Positions 8,334 to 17,069 of a DNA stretch of 64,000 bases are shown in pieces. The position numbers and the translations under genes were made by a program. The notes under the pieces were generated by a model. That model made no database searches. It worked only from the letters and a program-made list of their open reading frames with translations, and was not told the DNA's origin. The number at the start of each line of letters is the position of its first letter. The first letter of the stretch is position 1. This DNA is from an uncultured Saprospiraceae bacterium (GTDB lineage: Bacteria > Bacteroidota > Bacteroidia > Chitinophagales > Saprospiraceae), in assembly GCA_937929945.1 (NCBI GenBank), contig CALFUK010000033.1, positions 20,049-84,048 on the forward strand. Reading direction: 5' to 3'.

Positions 8334-9016
8334 TCGACTTATTGCTGAAGAGTTAAGCAGAACAATTCAAGATGCTAAGCGAGTCGATGCTACTTATCTA
8401 ATTTCAATCAGATACTTCACGCGAAGTAAAAAAAGACAGGTTCCACTCGTGAGAGCAAAACCCATCTTCACAGTCTAAGGGTTATTCCTTTTTAGACTTA
8501 GATATGTATGGGGAATTGTATTTTAGTATTGAATCTTGAAGCTATCATCGGGAGAAGAAGACTTACCCGAAAGTCTGAGACATAATGAAGAATGTACCCA
8601 AGGAAAATATGGCCAGTAACATTCCTGTGTTGATGACTCTCTCTATTGAAATGTTTAGGACTTGATTCATAATCTTCGAATTTGACGTTGGACAACTGTA
8701 TCATATGATACACCTTTAAGACGAAAATTTATAGATGAGGTAACAGATCGTCTACATGTTATATACAAATGTATATCAATTAGGCTCTTTTGGGATGCAA
8801 ACGCTTGTAATTGGGGTCGTATAATTCTTCATCAGCTGTCGTATACAAATGTCTTTACGCATTTCACCAATGGGAGAATCCATCTGATGGAGGTGAATAT
8901 TGACTTTTCACTAAGTATAAAAAATACCTCACTTGCTATAATTATTCATAGAGTTAGGATAAACACTGATAGGTGTTACAGTTAAGGGTCATATATTTAG
9001 GGCATAATTACTCTCT
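8334..9016. other. 683-bp spacer without a supported gene; short palindromes
   Basis: No convincing coding frame was found. A 71-codon frame on the minus strand (8498-8713) and a 50-codon start-less frame just after the acyltransferase look like chance. A perfect 16-bp palindrome, TGTATCATATGATACA, lies at 8697-8712. ATATACAAATGTATAT at 8761-8776 is a second small inverted repeat, and its core TATACAAATGT recurs at 8842-8852. These could be operator sites but no regulator lies nearby. Confidence 0.4.
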
Positions 9017-10267
9017 ATGAAATACTCTCTTATTCTTTTATTCTCTGTTGTTTTTATTTGTGTCCAGTATAGATCTTTCAGTCAGACCAGATGTGGTAGC
9101 CACGTGCATCAGCATGAAAAGCTCGAGTCTAATCCACTACTTAAGCAAAAAAAGAGAAAGTTGGACAAGCAAATAGGTGACTATCTGAAATACAACAAGA
9201 AAAGTCTTAGCTCTGCGGTAATGACGATTCCTGTTGTGTTTCAGATCATACATAATGGTGATCCAGTCGGTCAGCAAGAAAACCTATCTAACAGTCGGAT
9301 CATGGCACAGTTAGATCAGCTCAATGCGGATTATGGAAGGACGAACAGCGATGCAGCTAATACGCCTCAGTCGTTTCAGTCAATCGCTGCTGATACTGAA
9401 ATCCAATTTTGCTTAGCTACCACGGACCCCAATGGTAATCCATCTACGGGCATCAATCGATATAATATAGCAAATCTGAATAATGTCAATCAAGCTGCTT
9501 GTTGGGATTTTGATTACGTCGATGATAAAATCATCCGACCATTGATCTGGAATTCGACAGTTTACTTGAACATATTTACGACGATTAGATTAGATAACAG
9601 GGAGAATGGACAGTGTCTTAAGGATGAATTATTGGGCTTTGCCTCGTTCCCAGGGACGAATTCTGATGTAGATGCTGCAGTGCATGCTTACTACACCATA
9701 GGTTCTTTATCATCACCTAATCCAGATGGCGGCCAGTTTGGTATGGGTAGAACAGTCACTCATGAGGTGGGTCATTGGCTGGGTCTGGAGCATATCTGGG
9801 GAGGATTTGATGGAGGATGTTCAGAAGATGATAATATCTCTGATACACCTCTTCAGAATGACTCGAGTACAGGATGCCCAGTCGCTCCTCTTTATGACAA
9901 TTGTACTTCTTCTGGACCAGGCCTCATGTTTATGAATTACATGGATTATTCTGATGACGCATGTATGAACATGTTCACTCAGGGACAGGCTAATGTCATG
10001 GTGGCGGCAATCAATGTGTCAAGACCAGGACTGCTAAGTGCCGTCTGCGGTGGCGGTGTAACAAATCCTAACTGTGATCAGATAAATGTGGTAAACGGTA
10101 CCATCAATAGTGATACGTACAAAGCATCACAGACAGTGAGGTCAGCGGGACAAATTAATGCGAACCGTACAGTCATATTTTCTTCGAAAGGGACTGTATG
10201 TTTAGATGCTGGTTTTAATGTGAAGGCTGGCGGTCAGTTTAGCACAGACAACGTCGGGTGTCAATGA
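9017..10267 (+). CDS. secreted M43 family zinc metalloprotease with C-terminal adhesion-like domain
   Basis: A 416-residue exported protease. Residues 1-23 form a signal peptide. The catalytic domain (about 65-340) has the metzincin zinc motif THEVGHWLGLEHIW, that is HExxHxxGxxH, followed by the Met-turn region MNYMDYSDDACMNMFTQGQ, as in pappalysin-like M43 peptidases such as cytophagalysin. The last 60 residues (INVVNGTINSDTYKAS ... VCLDAGFNVKAGG) form a Gly-rich beta domain found at the end of many secreted Saprospiraceae proteins (called a 3-coathanger stack in some databases); it is not a classic T9SS type A domain. It probably digests extracellular protein. It stands alone, with 683 bp of non-coding DNA upstream and the START-domain gene converging from downstream. 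Confidence 0.88.
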   Translation: MKYSLILLFSVVFICVQYRSFSQTRCGSHVHQHEKLESNPLLKQKKRKLDKQIGDYLKYNKKSLSSAVMTIPVVFQIIHNGDPVGQQENLSNSRIMAQLDQLNADYGRTNSDAANTPQSFQSIAADTEIQFCLATTDPNGNPSTGINRYNIANLNNVNQAACWDFDYVDDKIIRPLIWNSTVYLNIFTTIRLDNRENGQCLKDELLGFASFPGTNSDVDAAVHAYYTIGSLSSPNPDGGQFGMGRTVTHEVGHWLGLEHIWGGFDGGCSEDDNISDTPLQNDSSTGCPVAPLYDNCTSSGPGLMFMNYMDYSDDACMNMFTQGQANVMVAAINVSRPGLLSAVCGGGVTNPNCDQINVVNGTINSDTYKASQTVRSAGQINANRTVIFSSKGTVCLDAGFNVKAGGQFSTDNVGCQ

Positions 10268-10436
10268 TTCACACTGCATCGTAAAGGGGGTATAGAATCA
10301 GTTACTATAAATATTGAAAACCCTCTGCATCTCTCCCAATGGTGACTGGGATAGACTATTGAGGAGGAGACTTCTGTCTGCGATCTAACCTGCCTTGCCA
10401 AGTGTACATTACTTTTTCGCTGTAGGTCTTGCTTCC

Positions 10437-11081
10437 TTATTCTTTGATGCCTATGGCGTAGGTGTCTGCGTATTTACCAGAGGCAATCACTCGTTTCAGC
10501 GCATTCATGGTTTTGATGGGCCCCTTGGTAATGCCAAAATTCACAATCCACGCTGGTAGCTTGCCTCCTGGATTCGTCTGGACTGTATACAGCACATCTA
10601 TGATGCCGTCAGTCATAGGGCTCAGTACGTAGCGAGAATTGAATAAGGGGACTCTCACATAGTCTTCGTGAACTGCGATGTGCTCGGGGACGGCTGTGGA
10701 GTTAGTGGTTACCACCTTGGATTCTTGATCTTGCTCTCTCTTATAATAGATCACGACATCTCTATCCTGAGCCGGGAATGGAAAATCAGAAGACACATAG
10801 TAATACAGTTCACTATCGCTGATCTGCTCCAGGATTCTTGAATCTATGGTGAATGGCACCCACTCTTTGTGAGCTTCTATATCTTCCAGGGCTGCGACCA
10901 GTTCGTTCATACGGCTGTGGATGCGAGCCGTTATTTTCACCTCCTTCACTTTGGAGTTGTCATTATTTCTGGTGTAGACCTCTATGTCATTGCCTCCGAT
11001 GACAAATTCCCAGTCAGATTGAGCCGTCGCAGATGTCCAGGCGAAGCAGGTAAACAGTAGGAAAAGGGTGAGTCGCGCCAT
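10437..11081 (-). CDS. exported START-domain (SRPBCC fold) protein
   Basis: A 214-residue protein with a signal peptide (about 1-20, cleaved after ATAQ) and one START/SRPBCC domain covering the rest. Typical segments are DIEVYTRNNDNSKVKEVKI, a strand-helix region ending KEWVPFTIDSRIL, and SDFPFPAQDRDVVIYYKREQ, the P-F-x-x-x-D-R-D motif of the family, then NPGGKLPAWIVNFGITKGPIKTM at the C-terminal helix. START domains bind lipids in a deep pocket. The cargo is unknown; the signal peptide places it in the periplasm. It is convergent with the metalloprotease gene and divergent from the restriction-modification genes. Confidence 0.8.
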   Translation of the reverse strand: MARLTLFLLFTCFAWTSATAQSDWEFVIGGNDIEVYTRNNDNSKVKEVKITARIHSRMNELVAALEDIEAHKEWVPFTIDSRILEQISDSELYYYVSSDFPFPAQDRDVVIYYKREQDQESKVVTTNSTAVPEHIAVHEDYVRVPLFNSRYVLSPMTDGIIDVLYTVQTNPGGKLPAWIVNFGITKGPIKTMNALKRVIASGKYADTYAIGIKE

Positions 11082-11173
11082 TGACCCGCAATTTACTCGC
11101 TTATTCTATCGGATGCTATTGATGAATTATTAAGGAAGTCTTAATATTTAAATTGAAATTTATCTATTCTGGT

Positions 11174-11181
11174 TATTTTTG
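11174..11181 (+). promoter_or_regulatory. -7 element of the restriction-modification promoter; decides the start
   Basis: TATTTTTG matches TAnnTTTG. It overlaps a possible TTG start at 11179, so translation more likely begins at the in-frame ATG at 11188, giving a very short leader. Confidence 0.45.
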
Positions 11182-11187
11182 GTGGAC

Positions 11188-12465
11188 ATGGAGTCATTCA
11201 GTCATCAGATCATTCGAGGAGACAGCAGAGATATGCTAAGTGTCACAGAGCGCAGCGTGCAGCTGGTGGTGACTTCTCCTCCGTACTGGCAGCTGAAAGA
11301 TTACGGTACTTCGGAGCAGATAGGCTTTTATCATGATTATGAGACCTACATCAATCATTTGAATCTGGTGTGGGCTGAGTGCTATCGGATTTTGGAGCCA
11401 GGCTGCCGGCTCTGTGTCAATATAGGTGATCAGTTTGCCCGCGCAGCGACCTATGGGAGGTATAAGGTGATACCGATCAGGTCCGAGATCATCCGATGTT
11501 GTGAAGCTTTAGGTTTTGACTATATGGGGGCGATCATCTGGCAGAAGCGCACGACGACTAATACCACTGGTGGAGCCTCTCTGATGGGTAGTTATCCTAC
11601 TCCGCGTAATGGGGTCATTTCGATTGACTATGAGTTTATCCTCCTGTTTAAAAAATTAGGCAAGGCTCGAAAAGTGGATCCAGAGATCAAAGCAAAGTCT
11701 AAGATGACCAAGGAGGAATGGAAGAGCTTCTTCGCAGGACACTGGCACTTTGGTGGAGCGAGGCAGTCGGGGCATATCGCTATGTTTCCAGAGGAGTTGC
11801 CGAAGCGCTTGATCAAGATGTTTTCCTTTTACGGCGAGACAGTGCTCGACCCCTTCGCTGGGAGTGGGACCACATCACTCGCTGCGATGCATCAGGGGCG
11901 ATCATCCATCGGCTACGAGATCAATGAGGCATTTATCCCCATCATTGAGGAAAAATTAGCTGGAAGTCCTGAAGGACATACGGTTAGCTATATGCGTGAT
12001 GAGATACATATTAATAAAAGTCTATCTGGCCTTCCTTATGTATTTAAGGATCCTCATCAGCTCCAGCAAAAAGTCGATCCTCGAGCTGTAGACTACGGGT
12101 CCGTCGTCGATGAAAAGCAGCAAAGCACCATCGAATATCACACCATTGATGAGATCGTATCGCCAGCTGAGATCAGGCTCAAGTCAGGTAGCTTGATCAC
12201 TCTGATCGGGATAAAAATCAAACCAACTAAAGTGGAGGAGGCATTATTATTCTTACATAAAAAGACGAATAAGCAAAAGATATACCTCAAGGAAGATATC
12301 TCCATCGCTGATGCGGACCAATATAAATATGTATATCTCAAGAATAAAACTTTCATCAATGCCCATCTGATCAAACATGGCTATGCAGATGTAGATGAGA
12401 GTTACGAATACCAAAACCGACAAAAGTTTATCAAGCTATGGCGCAAGTCACAGGAGACGAATTAA
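11188..12465 (+). CDS. beta-class DNA methyltransferase fused to an SNase-like C-terminal domain
   Basis: From the ATG at 11188 the protein has 425 residues. Motif IV TSPPYW (29-34) comes first and the SAM-binding motif DPFAGSGTT (from residue 221) follows, the beta-class order; SPPY with a following Trp is usual for N4-cytosine or some N6-adenine enzymes. After the methyltransferase core (1-265) comes a linker and a C-terminal domain (about 320-420) resembling staphylococcal nuclease: LITLIGIKIKP, KIYLKEDI, then YKYVYLKNKTFINAHLIKHG. The nuclease catalytic Arg and acidic residues are not in their usual places (I see LIGIKIKP where LIGVDTPE is typical), so this part is probably a binding module. 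The next gene overlaps by 28 bp and encodes a nuclease, making a type II restriction-modification pair. Recognition site unknown. Confidence 0.85.
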   Translation: MESFSHQIIRGDSRDMLSVTERSVQLVVTSPPYWQLKDYGTSEQIGFYHDYETYINHLNLVWAECYRILEPGCRLCVNIGDQFARAATYGRYKVIPIRSEIIRCCEALGFDYMGAIIWQKRTTTNTTGGASLMGSYPTPRNGVISIDYEFILLFKKLGKARKVDPEIKAKSKMTKEEWKSFFAGHWHFGGARQSGHIAMFPEELPKRLIKMFSFYGETVLDPFAGSGTTSLAAMHQGRSSIGYEINEAFIPIIEEKLAGSPEGHTVSYMRDEIHINKSLSGLPYVFKDPHQLQQKVDPRAVDYGSVVDEKQQSTIEYHTIDEIVSPAEIRLKSGSLITLIGIKIKPTKVEEALLFLHKKTNKQKIYLKEDISIADADQYKYVYLKNKTFINAHLIKHGYADVDESYEYQNRQKFIKLWRKSQETN

Positions 12466-13055
12466 ACTATCTCAATGGCAAGTATGCCATCTCATCTCCA
12501 GCTAACTCTGTACCCGTCATGAAGCTGATCAAGTACCATCGTCCATATACCGAAGCCGAATTAGAAGTACTAATCTGTAGCCATGTGAACTCTATCTGTG
12601 ACTGCGGTGTCCGCAGTAAGGGTGATGTGAGCGCTTTTGCCAAAAACCTGTACGAAGCTCAACAAAAGGAGTGGAGCGAATACCGATACAGCCTGGAAGT
12701 CTGTGAGGAATGGCAGTACAATTTATTCATCCGTCAGTCTATGAAGGGGCGAATGATGGAGCTGAAAGCCATGGCCTTATTTAGAGATCACTTTCCTGGC
12801 TGTGAGGTCAGCTTGGCGTCTGACCATCTCGATGAAAATTATAGAGTCGACATCGTCATGAGCCAGAACGATACGATTCTTTGGGGGATACAAGTCAAGC
12901 CTGAATCATTCAAAAATGCACGGTCTTCTGTGCAGCAACATCATGCCCGTCAGAATGCGAGCTGCCCTTTCCCCGTCATATACCTGTATTACAACAAAAG
13001 TATGGATTTCATTAATTTCAATATTCTCAAATCTGACATGAATCAAAAGGACTGA
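12438..13055 (+). CDS. type II restriction endonuclease, PD-(D/E)XK type (MjaI-like at low confidence)
   Basis: A 205-residue protein whose gene overlaps the methyltransferase end by 28 bp. Residues 101-154 fit a PD-(D/E)XK core: helix KGRMMELKAMALF with Glu108, then YRVDIVMSQ with Asp138, a 13-residue spacer, and GIQVKP with Gln152-x-Lys154. Gln in place of the usual Glu/Asp is tolerated in several restriction enzymes. After the core, ARQNASCPFPVIYLYY looks like the closing strand. Position directly behind a DNA methyltransferase is the main functional evidence. The N-terminal half may read DNA, and I do not recognise it securely; resemblance to the MjaI family is only a weak impression. No later in-frame ATG occurs before the KYAISSP segment, so the overlapping ATG is used. 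Confidence 0.7.
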   Translation: MAQVTGDELNYLNGKYAISSPANSVPVMKLIKYHRPYTEAELEVLICSHVNSICDCGVRSKGDVSAFAKNLYEAQQKEWSEYRYSLEVCEEWQYNLFIRQSMKGRMMELKAMALFRDHFPGCEVSLASDHLDENYRVDIVMSQNDTILWGIQVKPESFKNARSSVQQHHARQNASCPFPVIYLYYNKSMDFINFNILKSDMNQKD

Positions 13056-13232
13056 AGTGGTCCGTGTGCTATCTCGTAGAGTACCTATTTGAGTCAGTGA
13101 ATCTGCTATTTTTTGGCTTAGTCCAGCTTTCATCGAAGAAGGATCCCCGTTAGTCTAATGCCGGAAACTTTAGATTAATCACTATTGGTTGACAGGATAT
13201 AGGATATGATTTCCTATGGTAAAAAGTCAAAC

Positions 13233-13403
13233 ATGAGTATTTTCAGAGTCATCTTAGCCATAATATTTCCACCCTTAGCTGTCATCGACAAGGGACTTGG
13301 CTCCTTCATTATCACCTTACTTCTGACTTTATGTGGCTGGGTACCGGGTGTGATTGCCGCATTGATCATCGTGAATCGGGGGAGAGAGTACGTTTATTCT
13401 TAG
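13233..13403 (+). CDS. YqaE/Pmp3 family small membrane protein
   Basis: A 56-residue hydrophobic protein with two transmembrane helices: FRVILAIIFPPLAVIDKG (about 4-21) and FIITLLLTLCGWVPGVIAAL (about 24-43). The FPPLAV and GWVPGVIAA motifs define the Pmp3/YqaE family, membrane peptides linked to stress and membrane-potential homeostasis. A longer start at 13206 would add nine residues, but family members normally begin MSIxRxILAI, so the ATG at 13233 is chosen. It stands alone between the restriction-modification pair and dnaA. Confidence 0.88.
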   Translation: MSIFRVILAIIFPPLAVIDKGLGSFIITLLLTLCGWVPGVIAALIIVNRGREYVYS

Positions 13404-13685
13404 CGATTAGAATAGATATGGATTTTTAGAATCAGGGCTTTTAGTGATAGTTCCCCGTTTTCAATAGCCTGTCCGGTAAATATGCGGGAGGAATACAAGG
13501 GGGGCAACTCTTTTAGGATAACTTATGTTTAAGTGCCAATAACCATCCTGGCAGGCCAATACGCTTCTTTAAAAAATATGCCTTTTTCAAGTGGAATTCC
13601 AAGAGCTTACTCCTTACTTATAATCTAACGTTAGAATTTCAGATTTACGAGCTTTAATTTCGCTATTCCTCGTCATGCTGATAGC
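13404..13685. other. 282-bp spacer between convergent YqaE and dnaA
   Basis: I see no gene, clear hairpin terminator or repeat here; both neighbouring genes end into it. Confidence 0.4.
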
Positions 13686-15080
13686 TTAGCCATTTAGGCT
13701 CAGCTGTACTTTGCGCTCTAGCTCTGTGACTGTATCCTTGAATATCAGGTCTGTATCCATAAGGTCTTGCACTGCTTTACAAGAGTAGATGACTGTACTG
13801 TGATCTCTTCCGCCGAAGTTCTCCCCGATGGATTTGAGTGACTTATTCGTCAGGTTTTTAGCTAGGTACATGGATAGCTGTCTCGCGATGACCACGGATC
13901 TTTTTCTGGTTTTGCTTTGTAGCTTTTCGACTGGTAGGTCAAAGTGCTCCGCGACTAAGCCTTTGATGCTGTCTACGGTGACTTCCCGATTGATCTTTTT
14001 GACAAAGTTCTGTATGACTTCTTTGGCAAGATTGATGTCGATGGTACGTCTGTTCAGCGTCGATTGCGCGATGATCGAGATCAGCACACCTTCGAGTTCT
14101 CTGACATTGTTTTTGATATTGTAGGATATGAATTCTGTCACGTCCTGAGGCAGCTCTATGCCTTCTTTCTCCATCTTATGATACAGGATGGCTTGTCGAG
14201 TCTCGAATTCAGGTGCTTGAAGATCGGCAGACAGACCCCACTTGAACCGAGAGATGAGTCTGTCTTCCATATCTTCCAGGTCTTTGGGAGGCCTATCTGA
14301 AGTAAGTACGACTTGTTTTTTATTTTGGTGCAGGTGATTGAAGATGTTGAAAAATATCTCTTGGGTCTTCACTCTGCCTGCTAAGAACTGGATGTCATCG
14401 ACAATGAGGACGTCCACCATCTGATAGAAGTTCATGAAGTCTCCGACTGCATTATTTCTGATGGATTCTATAATTTGATTGGTAAATTTTTCGGAAGAGA
14501 CGTACAGTACATTTTTCGTCGAGTGCTTTTTTAGTACCTCATTACCAATGGCCTGAGCCAGGTGTGTCTTTCCGAGGCCTACATCACCGAAGATCACGAG
14601 CGGATTGAAGGCTGTGCCGCCTGGATTAGCAGCGATAGCATGGCCTGCTGATCGTGCCAGCTTATTGCAGTCACCTTCTATGAATGTGTCAAAGGAGTAA
14701 TCAGAATTAAGCTGGGGGTTAATATGCATCCTTTTGATGCCTGGTATAATAAAGGGGTTTTTAATTTTATCGGCACTGACCATCTGGTCTGCGTCTCTTC
14801 CTGTGTGTCCTGGTGTCTTATGATTTTCTAAGAGTATCTGGTATTCTAATTTGCCTGTATCTCCTAATTCGTATCTCAGCGATTCTTTAAGTAGGCTCAC
14901 GTAGTTCTCCTCTAACCACTCGTAGAAAAATTTATTGGGTACTTGTATGGTAAGCGAGTTATCGACCAGTTTGACAGCTTTGATCGGCTCGAACCAAGTT
15001 TTGAAACTTTGAGGATTGATATGATCCTTTATGAATAGGAGACAGCTGTCCCATACCTGTTCATGTTTGTTCAACACCAT
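13686..15080 (-). CDS. dnaA: chromosomal replication initiator protein DnaA
   Basis: A 464-residue protein with the full DnaA domain order: domain I (about 1-85, with FKTWFEPIKAVKL), a short linker (about 86-125), the AAA+ domain III (about 130-340) with Walker A GDVGLGKTHL, Walker B VLIVDDIQF and sensor segment SRFKWGLSADLQAPEFETR, and the DNA-binding domain IV (about 370-464) with the signature GGRDHSTVIYSCKAV. It binds DnaA boxes with ATP and melts the origin. As is common in Bacteroidota it is not next to dnaN or gyrB. About 300 bp of AT-rich DNA lies upstream, without a clear DnaA-box cluster. Confidence 0.98.
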   Translation of the reverse strand: MVLNKHEQVWDSCLLFIKDHINPQSFKTWFEPIKAVKLVDNSLTIQVPNKFFYEWLEENYVSLLKESLRYELGDTGKLEYQILLENHKTPGHTGRDADQMVSADKIKNPFIIPGIKRMHINPQLNSDYSFDTFIEGDCNKLARSAGHAIAANPGGTAFNPLVIFGDVGLGKTHLAQAIGNEVLKKHSTKNVLYVSSEKFTNQIIESIRNNAVGDFMNFYQMVDVLIVDDIQFLAGRVKTQEIFFNIFNHLHQNKKQVVLTSDRPPKDLEDMEDRLISRFKWGLSADLQAPEFETRQAILYHKMEKEGIELPQDVTEFISYNIKNNVRELEGVLISIIAQSTLNRRTIDINLAKEVIQNFVKKINREVTVDSIKGLVAEHFDLPVEKLQSKTRKRSVVIARQLSMYLAKNLTNKSLKSIGENFGGRDHSTVIYSCKAVQDLMDTDLIFKDTVTELERKVQLSLNG

Positions 15081-15387
15081 ATGCAGGTTTATTCTAGTTT
15101 TATTTATATAAAAAATGTATGTCGGAATTGGGAATTTTGACTAAAAAGAAACTTGGGAGTGTATCTCTTTCTGGCCTCTGGTTTATAATCGCTTATCAAC
15201 CCCGAGTAACAAAGGAAATAAAATTTAAAGGTCCGACCAAGTCTATGAAACTAAATTTTGGAATTAATTTTTTCAATGTAACTTTCTGATAGTCAGATTA
15301 ATATATCTTATTTTATGTAATACGAAATGGCTTGAAATTCGGTATTTTACGCCTAGCCATATATTATATTTATAAATGTTTGGAAAT
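15081..15387. other. 307-bp AT-rich spacer upstream of dnaA
   Basis: This holds the promoter and leader of dnaA and the end of the nucleotidase operon. The best DnaA-box-like word, TTATCAACC at about 15193, is poor, and no cluster was seen, so an origin cannot be supported. No TAnnTTTG element was found on the minus strand. Confidence 0.35.
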
Positions 15388-16308
15388 CTATACGCGTCCA
15401 ATAAATAGATTCGTACAGCTATCACACCTGTTCTTTTTGTTGCGCTCGAAGCTGACGTCGATGCGACCGAGCATGATGCCTGCCCATCCCACTTGATTCA
15501 CAATAACGGGCTTTCCTTTTTTGTTTTTAAGGATGTCTGGTGCGTTCAGGAAGCTGTGCGTGTGGCCCCCTATGATCAGATCAATGTCTTCGCTCTCAGC
15601 GGCTAAACTTAAGTCGTCAATAAAGTCATTTCTATATTTATATCCGAGGTGCGATAGACAGATCACGTAGTCACATCCCATTTCGTTTCTTAGTTTGGCG
15701 GCCATTAGATTAGCCGCCGGCACGGGGTCTTCATACTGGGTGTCACCATAGAGATGCTTTGGTACCAGACCATCTAATTTGATGCCGACTCCTGTCACGC
15801 CGATTTTGATGCCTCCTTTTTCAAAGATCTGATAGGGGCGTACGACATCACCCAGCACGGTATCTTCTAATCGGTAGTTACAGTTGATCATCGGAAAGCC
15901 TCCCAAGGCGAGCTGCTCTTTTAGGTTGTCCATTCCAGCGTCGAAGTCATGATTGCCGATGGTCGCGGCATCATAGCCCATCAGCTTCATCGCTTTCATC
16001 TCTACCTCTCCTTCATAAAAGTTAAAGTAGGGCGTGCCTTGGAATATATCACCCGCATCTAATAAAAGGGTGTGTGGTTGTTGATTTTTGATTTTAGCTA
16101 TCAGGCTGGCTCGCTTAGATAGACCACCAAGGCCTTGATTTCGGCTGCCATCCATCGGGAATGGTTCTATGCGACTATGCATATCATTCGTGTGCAGGAT
16201 GGTCAGCGTGAGTAGCTCGTGAGCTGGTATTGAGCTGAAGGGGATGCTTCCTGCAGACAGGATGACTCCAGATTGAAAGCTTTGCTTGAGGAATATTCTT
16301 CGATCCAT
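15388..16308 (-). CDS. 5'-nucleotidase/2',3'-cyclic phosphodiesterase-type metallophosphatase (N-terminal module)
   Basis: A 306-residue calcineurin-like phosphatase. It begins DRRIFLKQS, a twin-arginine signal with the RRxFLK core, followed by a hydrophobic stretch. The metal-binding motifs run in order: ILHTNDMHSR (D-x-H), LLDAGDIFQG (GD), TIGNHDFDAG (GNHD), CLSHLGYKYR and GGHTHSF. This is the UshA/YfkN catalytic half. The substrate-binding half that normally follows in one chain is encoded separately by the next gene downstream, 2 nt away, so the two probably form one periplasmic enzyme that frees phosphate and nucleosides from nucleotides. Export differs: this half carries a Tat signal, the partner a lipoprotein signal. 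Confidence 0.88.
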   Translation of the reverse strand: MDRRIFLKQSFQSGVILSAGSIPFSSIPAHELLTLTILHTNDMHSRIEPFPMDGSRNQGLGGLSKRASLIAKIKNQQPHTLLLDAGDIFQGTPYFNFYEGEVEMKAMKLMGYDAATIGNHDFDAGMDNLKEQLALGGFPMINCNYRLEDTVLGDVVRPYQIFEKGGIKIGVTGVGIKLDGLVPKHLYGDTQYEDPVPAANLMAAKLRNEMGCDYVICLSHLGYKYRNDFIDDLSLAAESEDIDLIIGGHTHSFLNAPDILKNKKGKPVIVNQVGWAGIMLGRIDVSFERNKKNRCDSCTNLFIGRV

Positions 16309-16310
16309 GG

Positions 16311-17069
16311 TTAGTCTTTATAAGTGATGCGACCAGTGATTTCTTGACGGACGGTCTCTCCAGATGCGGTCAGCTCAGTGAGGTAATCGATCATCACCTC
16401 TCTGATGAGTTTTTTCGTGTCGATTCGCTTTTCCTGAGAAAGGAAGTCGGAGCCGTCTCCACCATTCGCGATGTAGTCTGGGAGGGCGTAGGTATAAGTC
16501 TTATCATGGTCCAGCGCCTCACCCATGATGCTGATGTCTACCGCTTTTTCTCCATCGATCACAAAGCGTAGCCCCTTGCTGCTGGGCCACCCGCCACTGG
16601 AAGCGATCTTATCACAGAGCCTCTGTACGACATCTCCTTTTGATTCTAAGATCAGCAGGCTGTTGTCGAAGGGCATGATCTCGAAGACCTTACCCTTGGT
16701 GATGTCACCAGGAGCGACGGAAGGGACCCTGATGCCACCGTAGTTTTGCACCGCAAAGGCTACCTCTCTATCGGTATACTTTTCGGCTTGGACTTGCATG
16801 ATGTCCGCCAGGAAGTTGCCCAGCGTCGATTCGGGTCTTTGTTTTGTCAGCTCGTGGTCCAGCACAGCGATGACTTCATTCATCTCCTGGTCTAGCTCTG
16901 CCTTGTAGGGAGCGATCAGGGCATTGATGTCGGCATCTTCACTGACTCCGACGTACCTGTCGAAGCGATAGGTTTCTGGATCTATCTCCGTCAGCTGCCA
17001 GCTCTGCTGACTTTTGCACGCCAAGAAGAGACTGCAGAGGATGATTCCTAATAATCCATGTTTTCTCAT
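16311..17069 (-). CDS. 5'-nucleotidase C-terminal domain lipoprotein
   Basis: A 252-residue protein with a lipoprotein signal (MRKHGLLGIILCSLFLACKS, lipobox LFLAC) and a 5_nucleotid_C domain. Typical motifs are STLGNFLADIMQ, FAVQNYGGIRVPSVAPGDIT (the usual N-x-G-G-I-R) and VFEIMPFDNSLLILESKG, then YTYALPDYIANGGDGSDFL. In single-chain enzymes this domain binds the nucleotide base; here it is split from the metallophosphatase encoded just downstream. Its start overlaps the stop of the upstream gene by 4 nt, giving a three-gene operon of membrane protein, C-domain lipoprotein and metallophosphatase. Confidence 0.88.
   Translation of the reverse strand: MRKHGLLGIILCSLFLACKSQQSWQLTEIDPETYRFDRYVGVSEDADINALIAPYKAELDQEMNEVIAVLDHELTKQRPESTLGNFLADIMQVQAEKYTDREVAFAVQNYGGIRVPSVAPGDITKGKVFEIMPFDNSLLILESKGDVVQRLCDKIASSGGWPSSKGLRFVIDGEKAVDISIMGEALDHDKTYTYALPDYIANGGDGSDFLSQEKRIDTKKLIREVMIDYLTELTASGETVRQEITGRITYKD

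Noticed and set aside
8498..8713. 71-codon frame on the minus strand
   Set aside because: No family motif, poor codon use, covers the palindrome region; likely chance.
15081..15387. Replication origin next to dnaA
   Set aside because: Only one poor DnaA-box-like word was seen, with no cluster, and dnaA is often away from the origin in Bacteroidota.
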